Both the position numbers and the translations under genes were made by a program. Source: Leptolyngbya sp. 'hensonii' (GTDB taxonomy: Bacteria; Cyanobacteriota; Cyanobacteriia; GCF-001939115). From it: a stretch of DNA of 64,000 nt. Positions 19,047 through 28,287 of this stretch are shown here, in pieces. Location: assembly GCF_001939115.1 (NCBI RefSeq), contig NZ_MQTZ01000042.1:124001-188000 (forward strand), written 5' to 3'. The notes under the pieces are model-generated. The model was not told the DNA's origin. It did no database searches and saw nothing but the letters and a program-made list of their open reading frames with translations. How positions within the stretch are numbered: position 1 is the first letter of the stretch; each line of letters starts with the position of its first letter.

Positions 19047-20480
19047 GTGCAGTTCAAAAACTACGATCCAGGGGATTTTTATGATGAGTTGTTTTTGGCC
19101 AAGGGGAAACCCCGACCGGCAGCTACCCCCCTGGCAGACCGGGTGAATGCACTTCCGCCAGGTGAGTTACTGCGGCGGCAAGAGGCCGCTCAGGTTGCTC
19201 TGTTCAAATTGGGAGTCACCTTCAATGTCTATAGCGATGGGCAGGGAGCCGAGCGGATCATGCCCTTCGACATTATTCCCCGGATTGTTTCAGCCCAGGA
19301 ATGGGAACATCTGGAGTTGGGGTTGAAGCAGCGAGTCTATACCCTGAACCTGTTCCTGCATGACATTTATCACGACCAAAAGATTCTAAGCGACGGGATT
19401 ATTCCTGCTGACCTGATAGTCTCAGCCAGTGGTTTTCTGCAGCCCTGTATGGGTCTCAAGCCTCCCGGTGATATCTGGTGTCATATCACTGGAACCGATC
19501 TGGTTCGTGATCGAGAAGGTCAGTGGTTTGTCCTGGAAGATAATATGCGCTGTCCTTCCGGGGTTTCCTACGTTCTGGAAAATCGTCGGGTCATGAAAAA
19601 TACCTTTCCCCAGGTTTTTGAGACTATGGCCATCCAACCCGTGGAAGAATATGCCAGTCACCTGCTGGAAACGTTGCTAAACCTGGCTCCCCCCAACCTG
19701 CTCGACCCCACCGTGGTCGTGTTAACCCCAGGGATTTATAACGCTGCCTATTTTGAACATTCCTTCCTGGCCCAGCAAATGGGGGTGGAATTGGTGGAAG
19801 GCCGAGATCTGGTAGTCGCCGATGGCTACCTGCAAATGCGGACGACTAAAGGCCTGCATCGGGTGGATGTGGTTTACCGTCGCATCGACGATATCTTCAT
19901 TGATCCCAAGGTCTTCCGGGCCGATTCCCTTTTGGGAGTTCCAGGGCTAATGGATGTGTATCGATCGGGCCGGGTGGCGATCGCCAATGCTATGGGAACG
20001 GGCGTCGCCGATGACAAGGTGATTTATGCCTATGTGCCCGAGATGATTCGCTACTACCTGAATGAAGAACCGATCTTGCAAAACGTACCCACCTACCTGT
20101 GCTGGATTGAAGAACAGCAGAAATACGTTCTGGAGCATCTCGACACCCTGGTCGTTAAGGCGGCCAACGAATCTGGGGGCTATGGCATGCTCATTGGTCC
20201 CCATGCCACACCCGAACAGCGGCAGGAATTTGCCGATCGGATCAAAGCTGCTCCCCGTAACTATATTGCCCAGCCGACCCTCAACCTCTCCCGGGTACCT
20301 GCCCTGATGGACGGTGAGTTTGAAGGGTGTCATGTGGATCTCCGGCCCTATATCCTCTATGGCAAAGACATCTTCGTCAACCCCGGTGGTTTAACTCGTG
20401 TTGCCCTCAAACGAGGTTCTCTGGTTGTGAACTCTTCCCAGGGCGGAGGCACTAAAGATACCTGGGTTCTAGCTCAATGA
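19047..20480 (+). CDS. Circularly permuted ATP-grasp protein (DUF404/407)
   Basis: 477 aa from GTG 19047. Hallmarks include NVYSDGQGAERIMPFDIIPRI, FLHDIYHDQKIL, RDREGQWFVLEDNMRCPSGVSYVLENR, NESGGYGMLIGPHA and the C-terminal LTRVALKRGSLVVNSSQGGGTKDTWVL. This is the permuted ATP-grasp family that is almost always encoded with an alpha-E protein and a transglutaminase-like protease, as here. ATP-grasp enzymes form amide bonds between a carboxylate and an amine, so a peptide- or amide-forming role is expected; the product is unknown. The three genes run in the same direction with gaps of 155 and 65 bp. Confidence 0.92.
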   Translation: MQFKNYDPGDFYDELFLAKGKPRPAATPLADRVNALPPGELLRRQEAAQVALFKLGVTFNVYSDGQGAERIMPFDIIPRIVSAQEWEHLELGLKQRVYTLNLFLHDIYHDQKILSDGIIPADLIVSASGFLQPCMGLKPPGDIWCHITGTDLVRDREGQWFVLEDNMRCPSGVSYVLENRRVMKNTFPQVFETMAIQPVEEYASHLLETLLNLAPPNLLDPTVVVLTPGIYNAAYFEHSFLAQQMGVELVEGRDLVVADGYLQMRTTKGLHRVDVVYRRIDDIFIDPKVFRADSLLGVPGLMDVYRSGRVAIANAMGTGVADDKVIYAYVPEMIRYYLNEEPILQNVPTYLCWIEEQQKYVLEHLDTLVVKAANESGGYGMLIGPHATPEQRQEFADRIKAAPRNYIAQPTLNLSRVPALMDGEFEGCHVDLRPYILYGKDIFVNPGGLTRVALKRGSLVVNSSQGGGTKDTWVLAQ

Positions 20481-20525
20481 ATTTTTGTTTGTCATTAGTC
20501 ATGAGTCACTTGATGGGTTGAGTAC

Positions 20526-20615
20526 CAATGACCAATGACTCATGACCGATCCAAACCCACCCTAGCCCCCTGGGCTACCCCTCCCCAGAGGGGATGAACC
20601 CAATGACCAATGACT
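20526..20615. repeat. Intergenic repeats between the ATP-grasp and alpha-E genes
   Basis: ACCAATGACCAATGACT occurs at 20524-20540 and CCAATGACCAATGACT again at 20600-20615. Between them is one copy of the GC-rich inverted repeat (ACCCACCCTAGCCCCCTGGG ... CCCCTCCCCAGAGGGG). The upstream GTCATTAGTCATGAGTCA is a partial inverted copy of the ATGACT repeat. This is dispersed intergenic repeat material inserted within a likely operon. Confidence 0.65.
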
Positions 20616-20635
20616 AACAACCCATTTGAACCAAT

Positions 20636-21595
20636 ATGCTCAGTCGCGTTGCTGATTCGATTTACTGGTTGAACCGCTATGTCGAGCGGGCAGAGAACAT
20701 CGCTCGGTTCGTCGATGTCAATTTGAATCTTTTGCTAGATTCTCCCAGCGGGGTAACTCAGCAGTGGGAACCTCTGATCATGACGACTGGGGATTTGCAC
20801 CTGTTCAAACAGCGCTATGGGGAAGCTACCGCAGAGAATGTGATCCGATTCCTCACCTTTGACAGTGATTATCCGAATTCCATCCTCTCTTGCCTGCGGT
20901 TTGCCCGGGAAAATGCCCGCTCTATCCGTGAAATTATTTCCTCGGAAATGTGGGAACGGGTGAACGATTTTTACCTGATGGTCCAGGATGCCTGTCAGGT
21001 CGAAAACTCGCCCAACTGGTCAGAGTTCTTGCAGAAGGTCAAACTGGCCAGCCACCTGTTTGCTGGGGTGATGGATGCCACCATGACCCATAATGAAGGC
21101 TGGCATTTTGGGCAAATTGGCAGATTTCTAGAGCGGGCCGACAAAACAGCCCGGATTCTGGATGTGAAGTACTTTATCCTGCTGCCCTCCCTGAGGGATG
21201 TGGGCAGTACGCTGGATGAATTACAGTGGATTGCCTTACTCAAGTCGGCCAGTGCCTATGAGATGTACCGGAAGGGGCAACATCGGATCACCCCCACCGC
21301 TGTGGCAGATTTTTTGGTCCTGGAGCGAAATTTCCCCCGATCGATCCGCTTTTGCCTCATGATGGCTGAGCAGAGCCTCCACCAGATCACCGGTACACCC
21401 ATCAGCACCTGGCGCAATCCGGTGGAACGGACTTTGGGTCGTCTGCGCGCCGATCTGGACTATCTTCTGATTGAGGACATCATTACGACAGGACTGCACG
21501 AATTTTTAGACAATCTGCAGCAGCAGATCAATGATGTAGACACCAAAATCTTTGAAACCTTCTTTGCCCTCCAGCCGATTCCCGCTAACGCCTGA
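20636..21595 (+). CDS. Alpha-E domain protein (DUF403)
   Basis: 319 aa, all-helical. It begins MLSRVADSIYWLNRYVERAENIARFVDVNLNLLLD, the diagnostic opening of the alpha-E family, and includes GRFLERADKTARILDVKYF and LLKSASAYEMYRK. The biochemical role is not established. The family is found with permuted ATP-grasp and transglutaminase proteins, and is thought to be a structural or catalytic partner in forming a peptide-like product. It is the middle gene of the trio here. Confidence 0.92.
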   Translation: MLSRVADSIYWLNRYVERAENIARFVDVNLNLLLDSPSGVTQQWEPLIMTTGDLHLFKQRYGEATAENVIRFLTFDSDYPNSILSCLRFARENARSIREIISSEMWERVNDFYLMVQDACQVENSPNWSEFLQKVKLASHLFAGVMDATMTHNEGWHFGQIGRFLERADKTARILDVKYFILLPSLRDVGSTLDELQWIALLKSASAYEMYRKGQHRITPTAVADFLVLERNFPRSIRFCLMMAEQSLHQITGTPISTWRNPVERTLGRLRADLDYLLIEDIITTGLHEFLDNLQQQINDVDTKIFETFFALQPIPANA

Positions 21596-21660
21596 ATCCA
21601 AATATGTTATGGCCAGTCCAGGCGTTGCAGGTAACCCCGCTAACCCCACATCTTTCCCTG

Positions 21661-22512
21661 ATGCGTTATCAAATTGCTCACACGACAACTTATACCTACA
21701 GCCTGCCAGTAATTCTGCAACCTCACCTGGTCAGGCTCCGGCCCCGCTGTGATGGTACCCAATCTTTGTCAGCCTTCTCTCTGAAGGTCTCCCCCGCACC
21801 AGCCAATGCCTCGCCCCTGATTGATCTGGATGGCAATACCCCAATTAAGCTCTGGTTCCCACCAGAAACCGTCACCCACCTGGAGATAGCCGTACTCTCC
21901 CAGGTAGAGACTTACCGAACCAATCCCTTCAACTTTCTACTCGACCCCTGGGCCATCCAACTGCCGATCGACTATCCCCTTTCCCTCGTCTCTCAACTTC
22001 AGCCCTATCTGAGTGCTGCCGATCGACCGATCGACCCGATTGCCCTGCAATTGTCCCAGGAGTTGAGTCACACCGTTCACAATGATACGATCTCGTTTCT
22101 GAGCCAACTGAATCAGCAGATTCATCAAACTTGCCGCCATACCCTGCGGGAAACTGGAGATCCCTTACCCGCAGGGCTGACCTGGAATCAGAAGTTGGGT
22201 TCCTGTCGGGATTTTACGGTCCTTTTTATGGAAGTTTGTCGGGCTGTGGGTCTGGCCTCTCGCTTCGTCAGCGGCTACCAGGAAGGGGAACCAGGGTGGG
22301 AACGGCACCTGCATGCCTGGGTAGAGGTCTACCTGCCAGGGGCGGGCTGGCGTGGCTATGATCCAACTCAGGGGCTGGCGGTTGCCGATCGTCACATTGC
22401 CCTGGTGGCCAGTGCCCATCCCAAATATGCCGCTCCGGTTACAGGCAGCTTTGCCCCCGCTGCAGGGGTGCAGGCCACCCTGAAGCACAGTCTATCAATT
22501 CAGGGTCTGTAA
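21661..22512 (+). CDS. Transglutaminase-like cysteine peptidase
   Basis: 283 aa. The N-terminal beta domain begins MRYQIAHTTTYTYSLPV. The transglutaminase core has a Cys-His-Asp triad in LGSCRDFTVLFMEVCRAVGLASRFVSGY, HLHAWVEVYLPG and GWRGYDPTQG. The C-terminal HPKYAAPVTGSFAP block matches the family that accompanies alpha-E and ATP-grasp proteins. It probably acts as a peptidase or amidase on the product of that system. The start is ATG 21661; the open frame extends to 21604, but the family start fits the later ATG. Confidence 0.9.
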   Translation: MRYQIAHTTTYTYSLPVILQPHLVRLRPRCDGTQSLSAFSLKVSPAPANASPLIDLDGNTPIKLWFPPETVTHLEIAVLSQVETYRTNPFNFLLDPWAIQLPIDYPLSLVSQLQPYLSAADRPIDPIALQLSQELSHTVHNDTISFLSQLNQQIHQTCRHTLRETGDPLPAGLTWNQKLGSCRDFTVLFMEVCRAVGLASRFVSGYQEGEPGWERHLHAWVEVYLPGAGWRGYDPTQGLAVADRHIALVASAHPKYAAPVTGSFAPAAGVQATLKHSLSIQGL

Positions 22513-22671
22513 AGGTCATTCAGAGATCTATGCCTGGAAGATGGCTCAAGCCGAGAACCCCGAGGATGGGGCTCTTAGCTAACGGAAGCACACTATACCT
22601 GTCCGAGGAAGGGCAAATCCCTACGTCTATAATAGGTTCCAGAATAGGTTCCAGATGTCTTCCCATCTTTT

Positions 22672-24039
22672 ATGCTGATTAATCACAGTTCCCTGCTGTT
22701 GCATAACCCCACCCAACTGAACTATGGCATGGCGGTTACGGATGTTGACGGAGATGGGGCATTTGAACTTTTTGTAGCTGCGTTTAGAGGGGCAAACCTC
22801 GTCTTAAAGTGGAATGGTTCCGGTTTTGTGAATATTGCAGATGCAACCCTGGCTGATGAGGACCGGCAGGCCATCGGAGTTGCTGCCGGAGATTTGGATG
22901 GAGATGGCCGGGAAGAAATCTATGTGCTCAACACAGATAGCTTTTCGGGACGCAAGCAGTGGGGCGATCGTCTATTTGATTGGCAGGATACCCAATGGGT
23001 GGATTTGTTTTCCCTGCCTGAGAATCAGGATGCCCTGAACTTGACCGCAGGCCGATCGGTCGCCTGTCTAGACCGTAAGGGGAATGGGCAATATGGCTTC
23101 TTTGTGGCAAACTACGGCGGTCCCATGCGCCTTTATGAACTCAGCGAAACCGGGATGTTGGCTGATGTGGCTCCAGATGCCGGGATCAACTGGAAAACAG
23201 GGGGGCGGGGGGTGGTGACGGTGCCTCTGGTCTCCGATCGCATGGATATCTTTGCCGCCAATGAGGGAGGGCCTAATTTTCTATTTCGCAATCGCGGAGA
23301 TGGCACCTTTGAGGAAATTGCTGAACAGGCTGGGCTGAGCGATCCCCTGGAACAGGGCCGGGGGGTTGCGGTGCTGGATGCCGATCGCAACGGCACCTTT
23401 GATCTGGTCTACGGGAACTGGGAAGGACCCCATCGCCTCTTCCTCCAAGTGGCACCGGGTAAGTTTCAAAATGTGGCTCCGCCAGAAATGGCCCATCCTA
23501 CTCGCATTCGGACCGTAATTGCAGCAGATTTTGATAATGATGGCTTTGAAGAACTGTTTTTCAACAATATCGGTGGCCCCAATGCCCTGTTTGGATTGCG
23601 CGATCGGGATTTGATCCCCCTGGAGATTGGGGATGCGCTGGAACCGGGGGGGTTAGGCACTGGGGCCGCAGTCGGTGATTTTGACCAGGATGGCCGCTTG
23701 GAGCTGGCGATCGCCCATGGGGAATCCGGAGCCCAACCGATTTCCCTCTATCGGGTTGCAGACAATGGTCACAACTGGCTGCGGGTCTTGCCGTTTACAG
23801 CTCAGGGGGCACCCGCTCGCGGAGCCATTGTGACCCTGACGACTCAAAATCGAGTCCAGCGCCGGGCGATTAATGCAGGTAGCGGATACCTTTGTCAGAT
23901 GGAACCCGTGGCCCACTTTGGGCTTAGCCATGAAACCCAGGTAGAGCGGATCGAAGTGCGCTGGCCAGATGGCCATCAAGCAGTGATTCACCATCCTGAT
24001 GTCAATCAACTCCTCCGGGTGAACCATCCAACCTGCTAG
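22672..24039 (+). CDS. FG-GAP/VCBS repeat protein with ASPIC/UnbV C-terminus (CRTAC1-like)
   Basis: 455 aa. It is a beta-propeller made of repeats with calcium-type loops: DVDGDGAFELFVA, DLDGDGREEIYVL, DADRNGTFDLVYG, DFDNDGFEELFFN and DFDQDGRLELAIA. The last about 80 residues form an ASPIC/UnbV-like domain (ARGAIVTLTTQNRVQRRAINAGSGYLCQMEPVAHFGL). CRTAC1-like bacterial proteins are usually surface or adhesion related. No signal peptide is visible at this start, so export, if any, would need another route. A 13-base tandem repeat (ATAGGTTCCAGA, 22633-22656) lies just upstream of the ATG. Confidence 0.85.
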   Translation: MLINHSSLLLHNPTQLNYGMAVTDVDGDGAFELFVAAFRGANLVLKWNGSGFVNIADATLADEDRQAIGVAAGDLDGDGREEIYVLNTDSFSGRKQWGDRLFDWQDTQWVDLFSLPENQDALNLTAGRSVACLDRKGNGQYGFFVANYGGPMRLYELSETGMLADVAPDAGINWKTGGRGVVTVPLVSDRMDIFAANEGGPNFLFRNRGDGTFEEIAEQAGLSDPLEQGRGVAVLDADRNGTFDLVYGNWEGPHRLFLQVAPGKFQNVAPPEMAHPTRIRTVIAADFDNDGFEELFFNNIGGPNALFGLRDRDLIPLEIGDALEPGGLGTGAAVGDFDQDGRLELAIAHGESGAQPISLYRVADNGHNWLRVLPFTAQGAPARGAIVTLTTQNRVQRRAINAGSGYLCQMEPVAHFGLSHETQVERIEVRWPDGHQAVIHHPDVNQLLRVNHPTC

Positions 24040-24167
24040 TCACCAGTCATTTTGGGCAAAACTCGGCCAACCAGATAGGGGACCGTGACATTGCTTTAAG
24101 ATTACTTAATGAATCGATCAATCCATCGATCCGAGATCCCCTGATCTTCCCGCAGGTAAAACCAACA

Positions 24168-25238
24168 ATGTCTAAAGTGCTTGATCGCGATGCCATTCTA
24201 GAGATTTTACGTCCCGTCCAGGATCCTGAACTCCGCAAGAGCCTGGTGGAACTGAACATGATTCGTAACGTGCAAATTAACGCCGGGAAGGTCAGCTTTA
24301 CCCTGGTCTTGACTACCCCCGCCTGTCCTCTGCGGGAATTCATTGTGGAAGATTGCCGGAAGGCCATTGAGACCTTACCCGGAGTCCGTGAAGTCGTGGT
24401 TGATGTGACTGCAGAAACTCCCCAGCAAAAATCCTTGCCCGATCGCACCGGGATCCAGGGAGTTAAAAACATCATTGCCATCACCAGTGGTAAAGGTGGG
24501 GTCGGAAAGAGTACAGTCACGGTGAATGTGGCTGTGGCCCTGGCCCAGCGAGGGGCTAAAGTTGGTCTGATTGATGCTGACATCTACGGTCCCAATACCC
24601 CCACCATGCTGGGTCTGACCAAAACCCAGGTAGCTGTTCGCCAATCTCCCCAGGGCGAAATTCTGGAGCCAGCCTTCAATCATGGGGTCAAGCTGGTTTC
24701 CATGGGTTTTCTGATTGGGGCAGATCAGCCCGTGATCTGGCGAGGCCCCATGTTAAATGGCATTATTCGCCAATTTCTCTACCAGGCAGAGTGGGGAGAA
24801 CTGGATTACTTATTCGTGGATATGCCTCCTGGCACTGGAGATGCCCAACTCACCCTGGCACAGGCCGTTCCGATGGCTGGAGCCGTGATTGTGACAACGC
24901 CCCAGACCGTTGCCCTGCAGGATTCTCGGAAGGGGCTTAAAATGTTTGAACAACTCGGCGTTGCCATTTTGGGCATCGTGGAAAACATGAGTTACTTTAT
25001 CCCTCCCGATCTGCCCGATCGCCAATATGACATCTTTGGTTCTGGAGGCGGTGAAAAAACAGCGCAGGAATTAGGCATCCCGCTGTTGGGATGTGTGCCC
25101 CTGGAAATTTCTCTCCGGGAGGGAGGCGACGCAGGTCTCCCCATTGTTCTCTCAGACCCTGATTCTGCCTCAGCCAAAGCCCTGAGCGCGATCGCTGAAC
25201 AGATAGCCGCCAGAGTTTCCATCGCTGCCTTGACCTGA
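24168..25238 (+). CDS. Mrp/ApbC/NBP35-family P-loop ATPase (Fe-S cluster carrier type)
   Basis: 356 aa. The N-terminal MIP18/DUF59 domain (about 1-90, with LVELNMIRNV and TTPACPLREF) is fused to a deviant Walker A ATPase (ITSGKGGVGKST near 104-116, then DADIYGPNTPTMLG and FVDMPPGTGDAQLTLAQ). Family members carry Fe-S clusters to apoproteins. The CxxC that normally bridges the cluster between two subunits is not present: the equivalent stretch reads NMSYFIPPDLPDR. I have the impression that this variant is common in cyanobacteria, but cannot verify it. The gene stands alone ahead of rodA. Confidence 0.9.
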   Translation: MSKVLDRDAILEILRPVQDPELRKSLVELNMIRNVQINAGKVSFTLVLTTPACPLREFIVEDCRKAIETLPGVREVVVDVTAETPQQKSLPDRTGIQGVKNIIAITSGKGGVGKSTVTVNVAVALAQRGAKVGLIDADIYGPNTPTMLGLTKTQVAVRQSPQGEILEPAFNHGVKLVSMGFLIGADQPVIWRGPMLNGIIRQFLYQAEWGELDYLFVDMPPGTGDAQLTLAQAVPMAGAVIVTTPQTVALQDSRKGLKMFEQLGVAILGIVENMSYFIPPDLPDRQYDIFGSGGGEKTAQELGIPLLGCVPLEISLREGGDAGLPIVLSDPDSASAKALSAIAEQIAARVSIAALT

Positions 25239-25320
25239 TGTAGCCATTTAAGCCCCTTCCCTCACCAGCCGATCGGGTTTTCTATTCACCTTTGTATCTT
25301 GACCTTTGAATTGATATCCA

Positions 25321-26589
25321 ATGCTCCAGAAGTCCTTGATTAAAATCAGTTGGAAGTCAATTCTCCAGCCCTGGCAGGAGGTTGATTGGTGGCTGTTTAT
25401 TCTGCCTGTTGGCTTAACCGTTTTTGGCGGAGTCATGATCCGCAGCACAGAATTAAACTACGGGTGGACGGACTGGCGTCAGCACTGGATTGTTGGTGGG
25501 GTGGGGCTAACATTGGCCCTGGGGCTAGCCCGCATCCGCTACGAGTACCTGGCCCGCTGGCACTGGGTAATTTACGCCATCACCAACCTGTCTTTGCTGG
25601 CCGTCATTTTCATCGGTACCTCTGCCCTGGGTGCTCAGCGCTGGATCACGATCGGATCTTTTAACGTCCAGCCCTCCGAATTTGCCAAGCTGGGGGTGAT
25701 TATTACCCTGGCCGCGATGCTGCAGGCCAATCCTCACCCGACTATTCTTTCTGTCGCCCGGGTGCTGGCGGTGGTGGGCGTCCCCTGGGGGCTGATCTTC
25801 ATTCAGCCTGACCTGGGCACCTCTCTCGTGTTTGGGGCGATCGCGCTAGGGATGCTTTATTGGGGGAATGTTAACGCCGGGTGGCTCATGCTGCTCTGCT
25901 CTCCGATCGTCTCAGCCATTTTATTCAATGCCTTTTTCTCCAACTGGTTGATTAGCGTCGCCCTGTTTTGGGTCTTACTGATGGGGGTGATCGCCTGGTA
26001 CACCCTGCCCTGGTCCTGGATGGGGAGTTTGGGGGCGATCGTGATCAATCTGGTATCGGGTGAACTGGGACACATTCTCTGGGGGCTACTGAAGGATTAC
26101 CAGAAAGACCGGATTATTCTGTTCCTGAATCCTGATAAAGATCCCCTGGGAGGAGGATATCACCTGATTCAATCTCGGATTGCCATTGGGGCCGGTCAAC
26201 TCTGGGGCAGAGGGTTGAATCAGGGCACCCAAACCCAGTTAAATTTCATTCCGGAGCAGCATACCGACTTTATCTTCTCTGCGATCGGGGAAGAACTGGG
26301 CTTTATGGGCTCCCTCTTTCTCCTGGTTGCCTTCTGGCTCATCTGTCTCCGCCTGCTGATCATTGCCCAGAATGCCAAGGATGACTTTGGGTCTTTACTG
26401 GCTGTTGGGGTTCTCTCCATGCTGGTGTTTCAAGTCGTGGTCAATATCGGGATGACGATCGGCCTTGCCCCGGTGACGGGCATTCCCCTACCCTGGGTTA
26501 GCTATGCCCGGTCTGGCATGCTCACCAACTTTATGGCGATCGGGCTGGTGCAATCCGTCTCGAACTACCGACAACGGGTGAAATACTAG
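25321..26589 (+). CDS. rodA: Rod-shape SEDS peptidoglycan polymerase RodA
   Basis: 422 aa, about ten membrane helices. It has the SEDS signatures GAQRWITIGSFNVQPSEFAKLGVI, FIQPDLGTSLVFG, KDPLGGGYHLIQSRIAIGAGQLWGRG, LNFIPEQHTDFIFSAIGEELGFMG and the C-terminal GITGIPLPWVSYARSG-like block. SEDS proteins polymerise glycan strands from lipid II; the QSRIAIGAGQLWGRG and FIPEQHTDFIF forms favour RodA over FtsW. No class B PBP gene is adjacent. It is followed in the same direction, after 115 bp, by gvpK. Confidence 0.93.
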   Translation: MLQKSLIKISWKSILQPWQEVDWWLFILPVGLTVFGGVMIRSTELNYGWTDWRQHWIVGGVGLTLALGLARIRYEYLARWHWVIYAITNLSLLAVIFIGTSALGAQRWITIGSFNVQPSEFAKLGVIITLAAMLQANPHPTILSVARVLAVVGVPWGLIFIQPDLGTSLVFGAIALGMLYWGNVNAGWLMLLCSPIVSAILFNAFFSNWLISVALFWVLLMGVIAWYTLPWSWMGSLGAIVINLVSGELGHILWGLLKDYQKDRIILFLNPDKDPLGGGYHLIQSRIAIGAGQLWGRGLNQGTQTQLNFIPEQHTDFIFSAIGEELGFMGSLFLLVAFWLICLRLLIIAQNAKDDFGSLLAVGVLSMLVFQVVVNIGMTIGLAPVTGIPLPWVSYARSGMLTNFMAIGLVQSVSNYRQRVKY

Positions 26590-26704
26590 TGCTGCAACCA
26601 TAAGTTTTTGGTGTCCTGGCTTCATCAAGTCTTGTGTCACACTCCAGATCTCCAGATCAACCCAGGCACTATAAAAGCATGGCTGTTCTTTCCCTGGCAG
26701 GCTT

Positions 26705-27178
26705 ATGACCTCTCCTGAACCTTCTGCCGAACTACCCTCCACGCTCTTGCTGCAACCGAAATCCCGGAGCAAAGATGCGGGGCTGGCCCCTCTGTTACTA
26801 ACGGTGGTGGAACTGGTGCGACAGTTGATGGAAGCCCAGGTGATTCGGCGGATGGAAGCGGGCGATCTGACCGATGCCGATCTGGATCGGGCTGCCGAGA
26901 GCTTACGCAAGCTGGAAGAGCAGGTGGTCCATCTGTGCGAAGTGTTTGAGATTGATCCAGCCGATTTGAATATTGACCTGGGGGAAATGGGCACCCTCTT
27001 ACCACAATCAGGGGGCTATTATCCAGGAGAAAAGTCCAGTCAACCGACTATTCTGGAGTTGCTCGATCGGCTGCTCAATACAGGCATCGTGGTGGAAGGG
27101 GATGTTGAGTTGGGATTGGCTCAGTTGAACCTGATTCATGCCAAACTACGACTGGTATTAACGTCTAAACCGCTTTAA
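26705..27178 (+). CDS. gvpK: Gas vesicle protein GvpK
   Basis: 157 aa. GvpK is a minor protein needed for gas-vesicle assembly. Conserved blocks are LAPLLLTVVELVRQLMEAQVIRRMEAGDL, LRKLEEQVVHLCEVFEIDPADLNIDLG and a C-terminal LNTGIVVEGDVELGLAQLNLIHAKLRL. The first about 25 residues, Pro/Ser-rich, are poorly conserved. It is the first of three gvp genes in the order K-F/L-G, the order seen inside larger cyanobacterial gas-vesicle operons. The structural genes gvpA and gvpC are not in this window. Confidence 0.95.
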   Translation: MTSPEPSAELPSTLLLQPKSRSKDAGLAPLLLTVVELVRQLMEAQVIRRMEAGDLTDADLDRAAESLRKLEEQVVHLCEVFEIDPADLNIDLGEMGTLLPQSGGYYPGEKSSQPTILELLDRLLNTGIVVEGDVELGLAQLNLIHAKLRLVLTSKPL

Positions 27179-27236
27179 TGCCCACCAAATCCATTGATCT
27201 TGACGCGGGATATTGACCTTCAAATTTTGCATTCCC

Positions 27237-27977
27237 ATGGGATACGGTCTCTACCTCTATGGCATTCTTCCTGCACCTGTGCCCCGTGAACCCCGACTGC
27301 AAGGTCTGGACCAGCAACCGGTGCATGTGCATACGATCGAAGATTTTGTCTTTCTCTACTCGGAAGCCCAGCAGGAGCGATACCTGGCCAGTCGGCGTAA
27401 CCTGTTAGATCATGAGCGCGTTCTGGAGCAGATGATGCATGCTGGCTATCGAACGCTGTTACCGCTCCAGTTCGGTCTGATTATTGAAGACTGGGAGACG
27501 GTGGCAACACAACTGACGATTCCTCACCATGATCCCCTAAACCATCTTCTGCAGAAACTGGCAGGCCATCGAGAAGTAGGGGTCAAGATTTTCTGGGATC
27601 CTGCTGCCGAATTACAGATGCTGATGGAGGAGAATCAATCCCTCAAAGCGGAACGGGATCAGTTGGAAGGCAAAAACCTCAGTATGGACCAGGTGGTCCG
27701 GATTGGGCAGTCGATCGAACAAGCCATCCAAAATCGACAGGATAATATCATTCAGGCCTTTAGAACCCAACTGAATCCCGTTGCAATTGAAGTGGTGGAA
27801 AATGCCCCTCTGACCGAAACGATGATTTATAACGCAGCCTACCTGATTCCCTGGGACGCAGAAGCAGAGGTGAGCGATCGGATCGATGCCCTGGATCAAC
27901 AATTTGGCGGTCGTCTACGGATTCGCTACAACAATTTCACAGCCCCCTTCAACTTTGCCCGACTCGACCAGTTATAG
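27237..27977 (+). CDS. Gas vesicle protein GvpF/GvpL
   Basis: 246 aa. It begins MGYGLYLYGILPAP, typical of the GvpF/L family, with two ferredoxin-like domains joined by a coiled segment (LMEENQSLKAERDQLEGKN). Motifs include RNLLDHERVLEQMM, TLLPLQFGLIIED and the C-terminal RIRYNNFTAPFNFARL. GvpF/L proteins bind GvpA subunits during vesicle assembly. The frame is open to a TTG at 27213, but the family start is ATG 27237. Sequence alone does not let me say F or L. Confidence 0.92.
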   Translation: MGYGLYLYGILPAPVPREPRLQGLDQQPVHVHTIEDFVFLYSEAQQERYLASRRNLLDHERVLEQMMHAGYRTLLPLQFGLIIEDWETVATQLTIPHHDPLNHLLQKLAGHREVGVKIFWDPAAELQMLMEENQSLKAERDQLEGKNLSMDQVVRIGQSIEQAIQNRQDNIIQAFRTQLNPVAIEVVENAPLTETMIYNAAYLIPWDAEAEVSDRIDALDQQFGGRLRIRYNNFTAPFNFARLDQL

Positions 27978-27987
27978 GAGAACCCCT

Positions 27988-28233
27988 ATGCTTCTGCGCT
28001 TATTATTGGCTCCCATTACAGGTCCATTGGAAGGAGTCACCTGGATCGCCCGCCAGATCCAGGAACGGGTGGATACCGAAACCAATGACCTGGAAAACCT
28101 GAAAAAGCAACTGCTTGCCTTACAACTTACCTTTGACATGGGGGATATCCCAGAAGCAGACTTTGAGGCCCAGGAAGAAGAACTCCTGCTCGCTATCCAG
28201 ACCCTGGAAGACCAGGCCCGCGCCCAGGAATAA
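27988..28233 (+). CDS. gvpG: Gas vesicle protein GvpG
   Basis: 81 aa. The sequence MLLRLLLAPITGPLEGVTWIARQI is the GvpG signature, followed by an acidic helical tail (FEAQEEELLLAIQTLEDQARAQE). AGGAG lies 7 bases before ATG 27988, so the longer frame from 27886 is rejected. It is 10 bp after gvpF/L and surely co-transcribed. GvpG is an accessory assembly protein. gvpV and gvpW, which often follow, are missing here. Confidence 0.92.
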   Translation: MLLRLLLAPITGPLEGVTWIARQIQERVDTETNDLENLKKQLLALQLTFDMGDIPEADFEAQEEELLLAIQTLEDQARAQE

Positions 28234-28287
28234 TCCTTTAGGAGGAGTGGTCCGCAGGGCCAGAGTGGGTTTGAGTGCTAGCTCATG

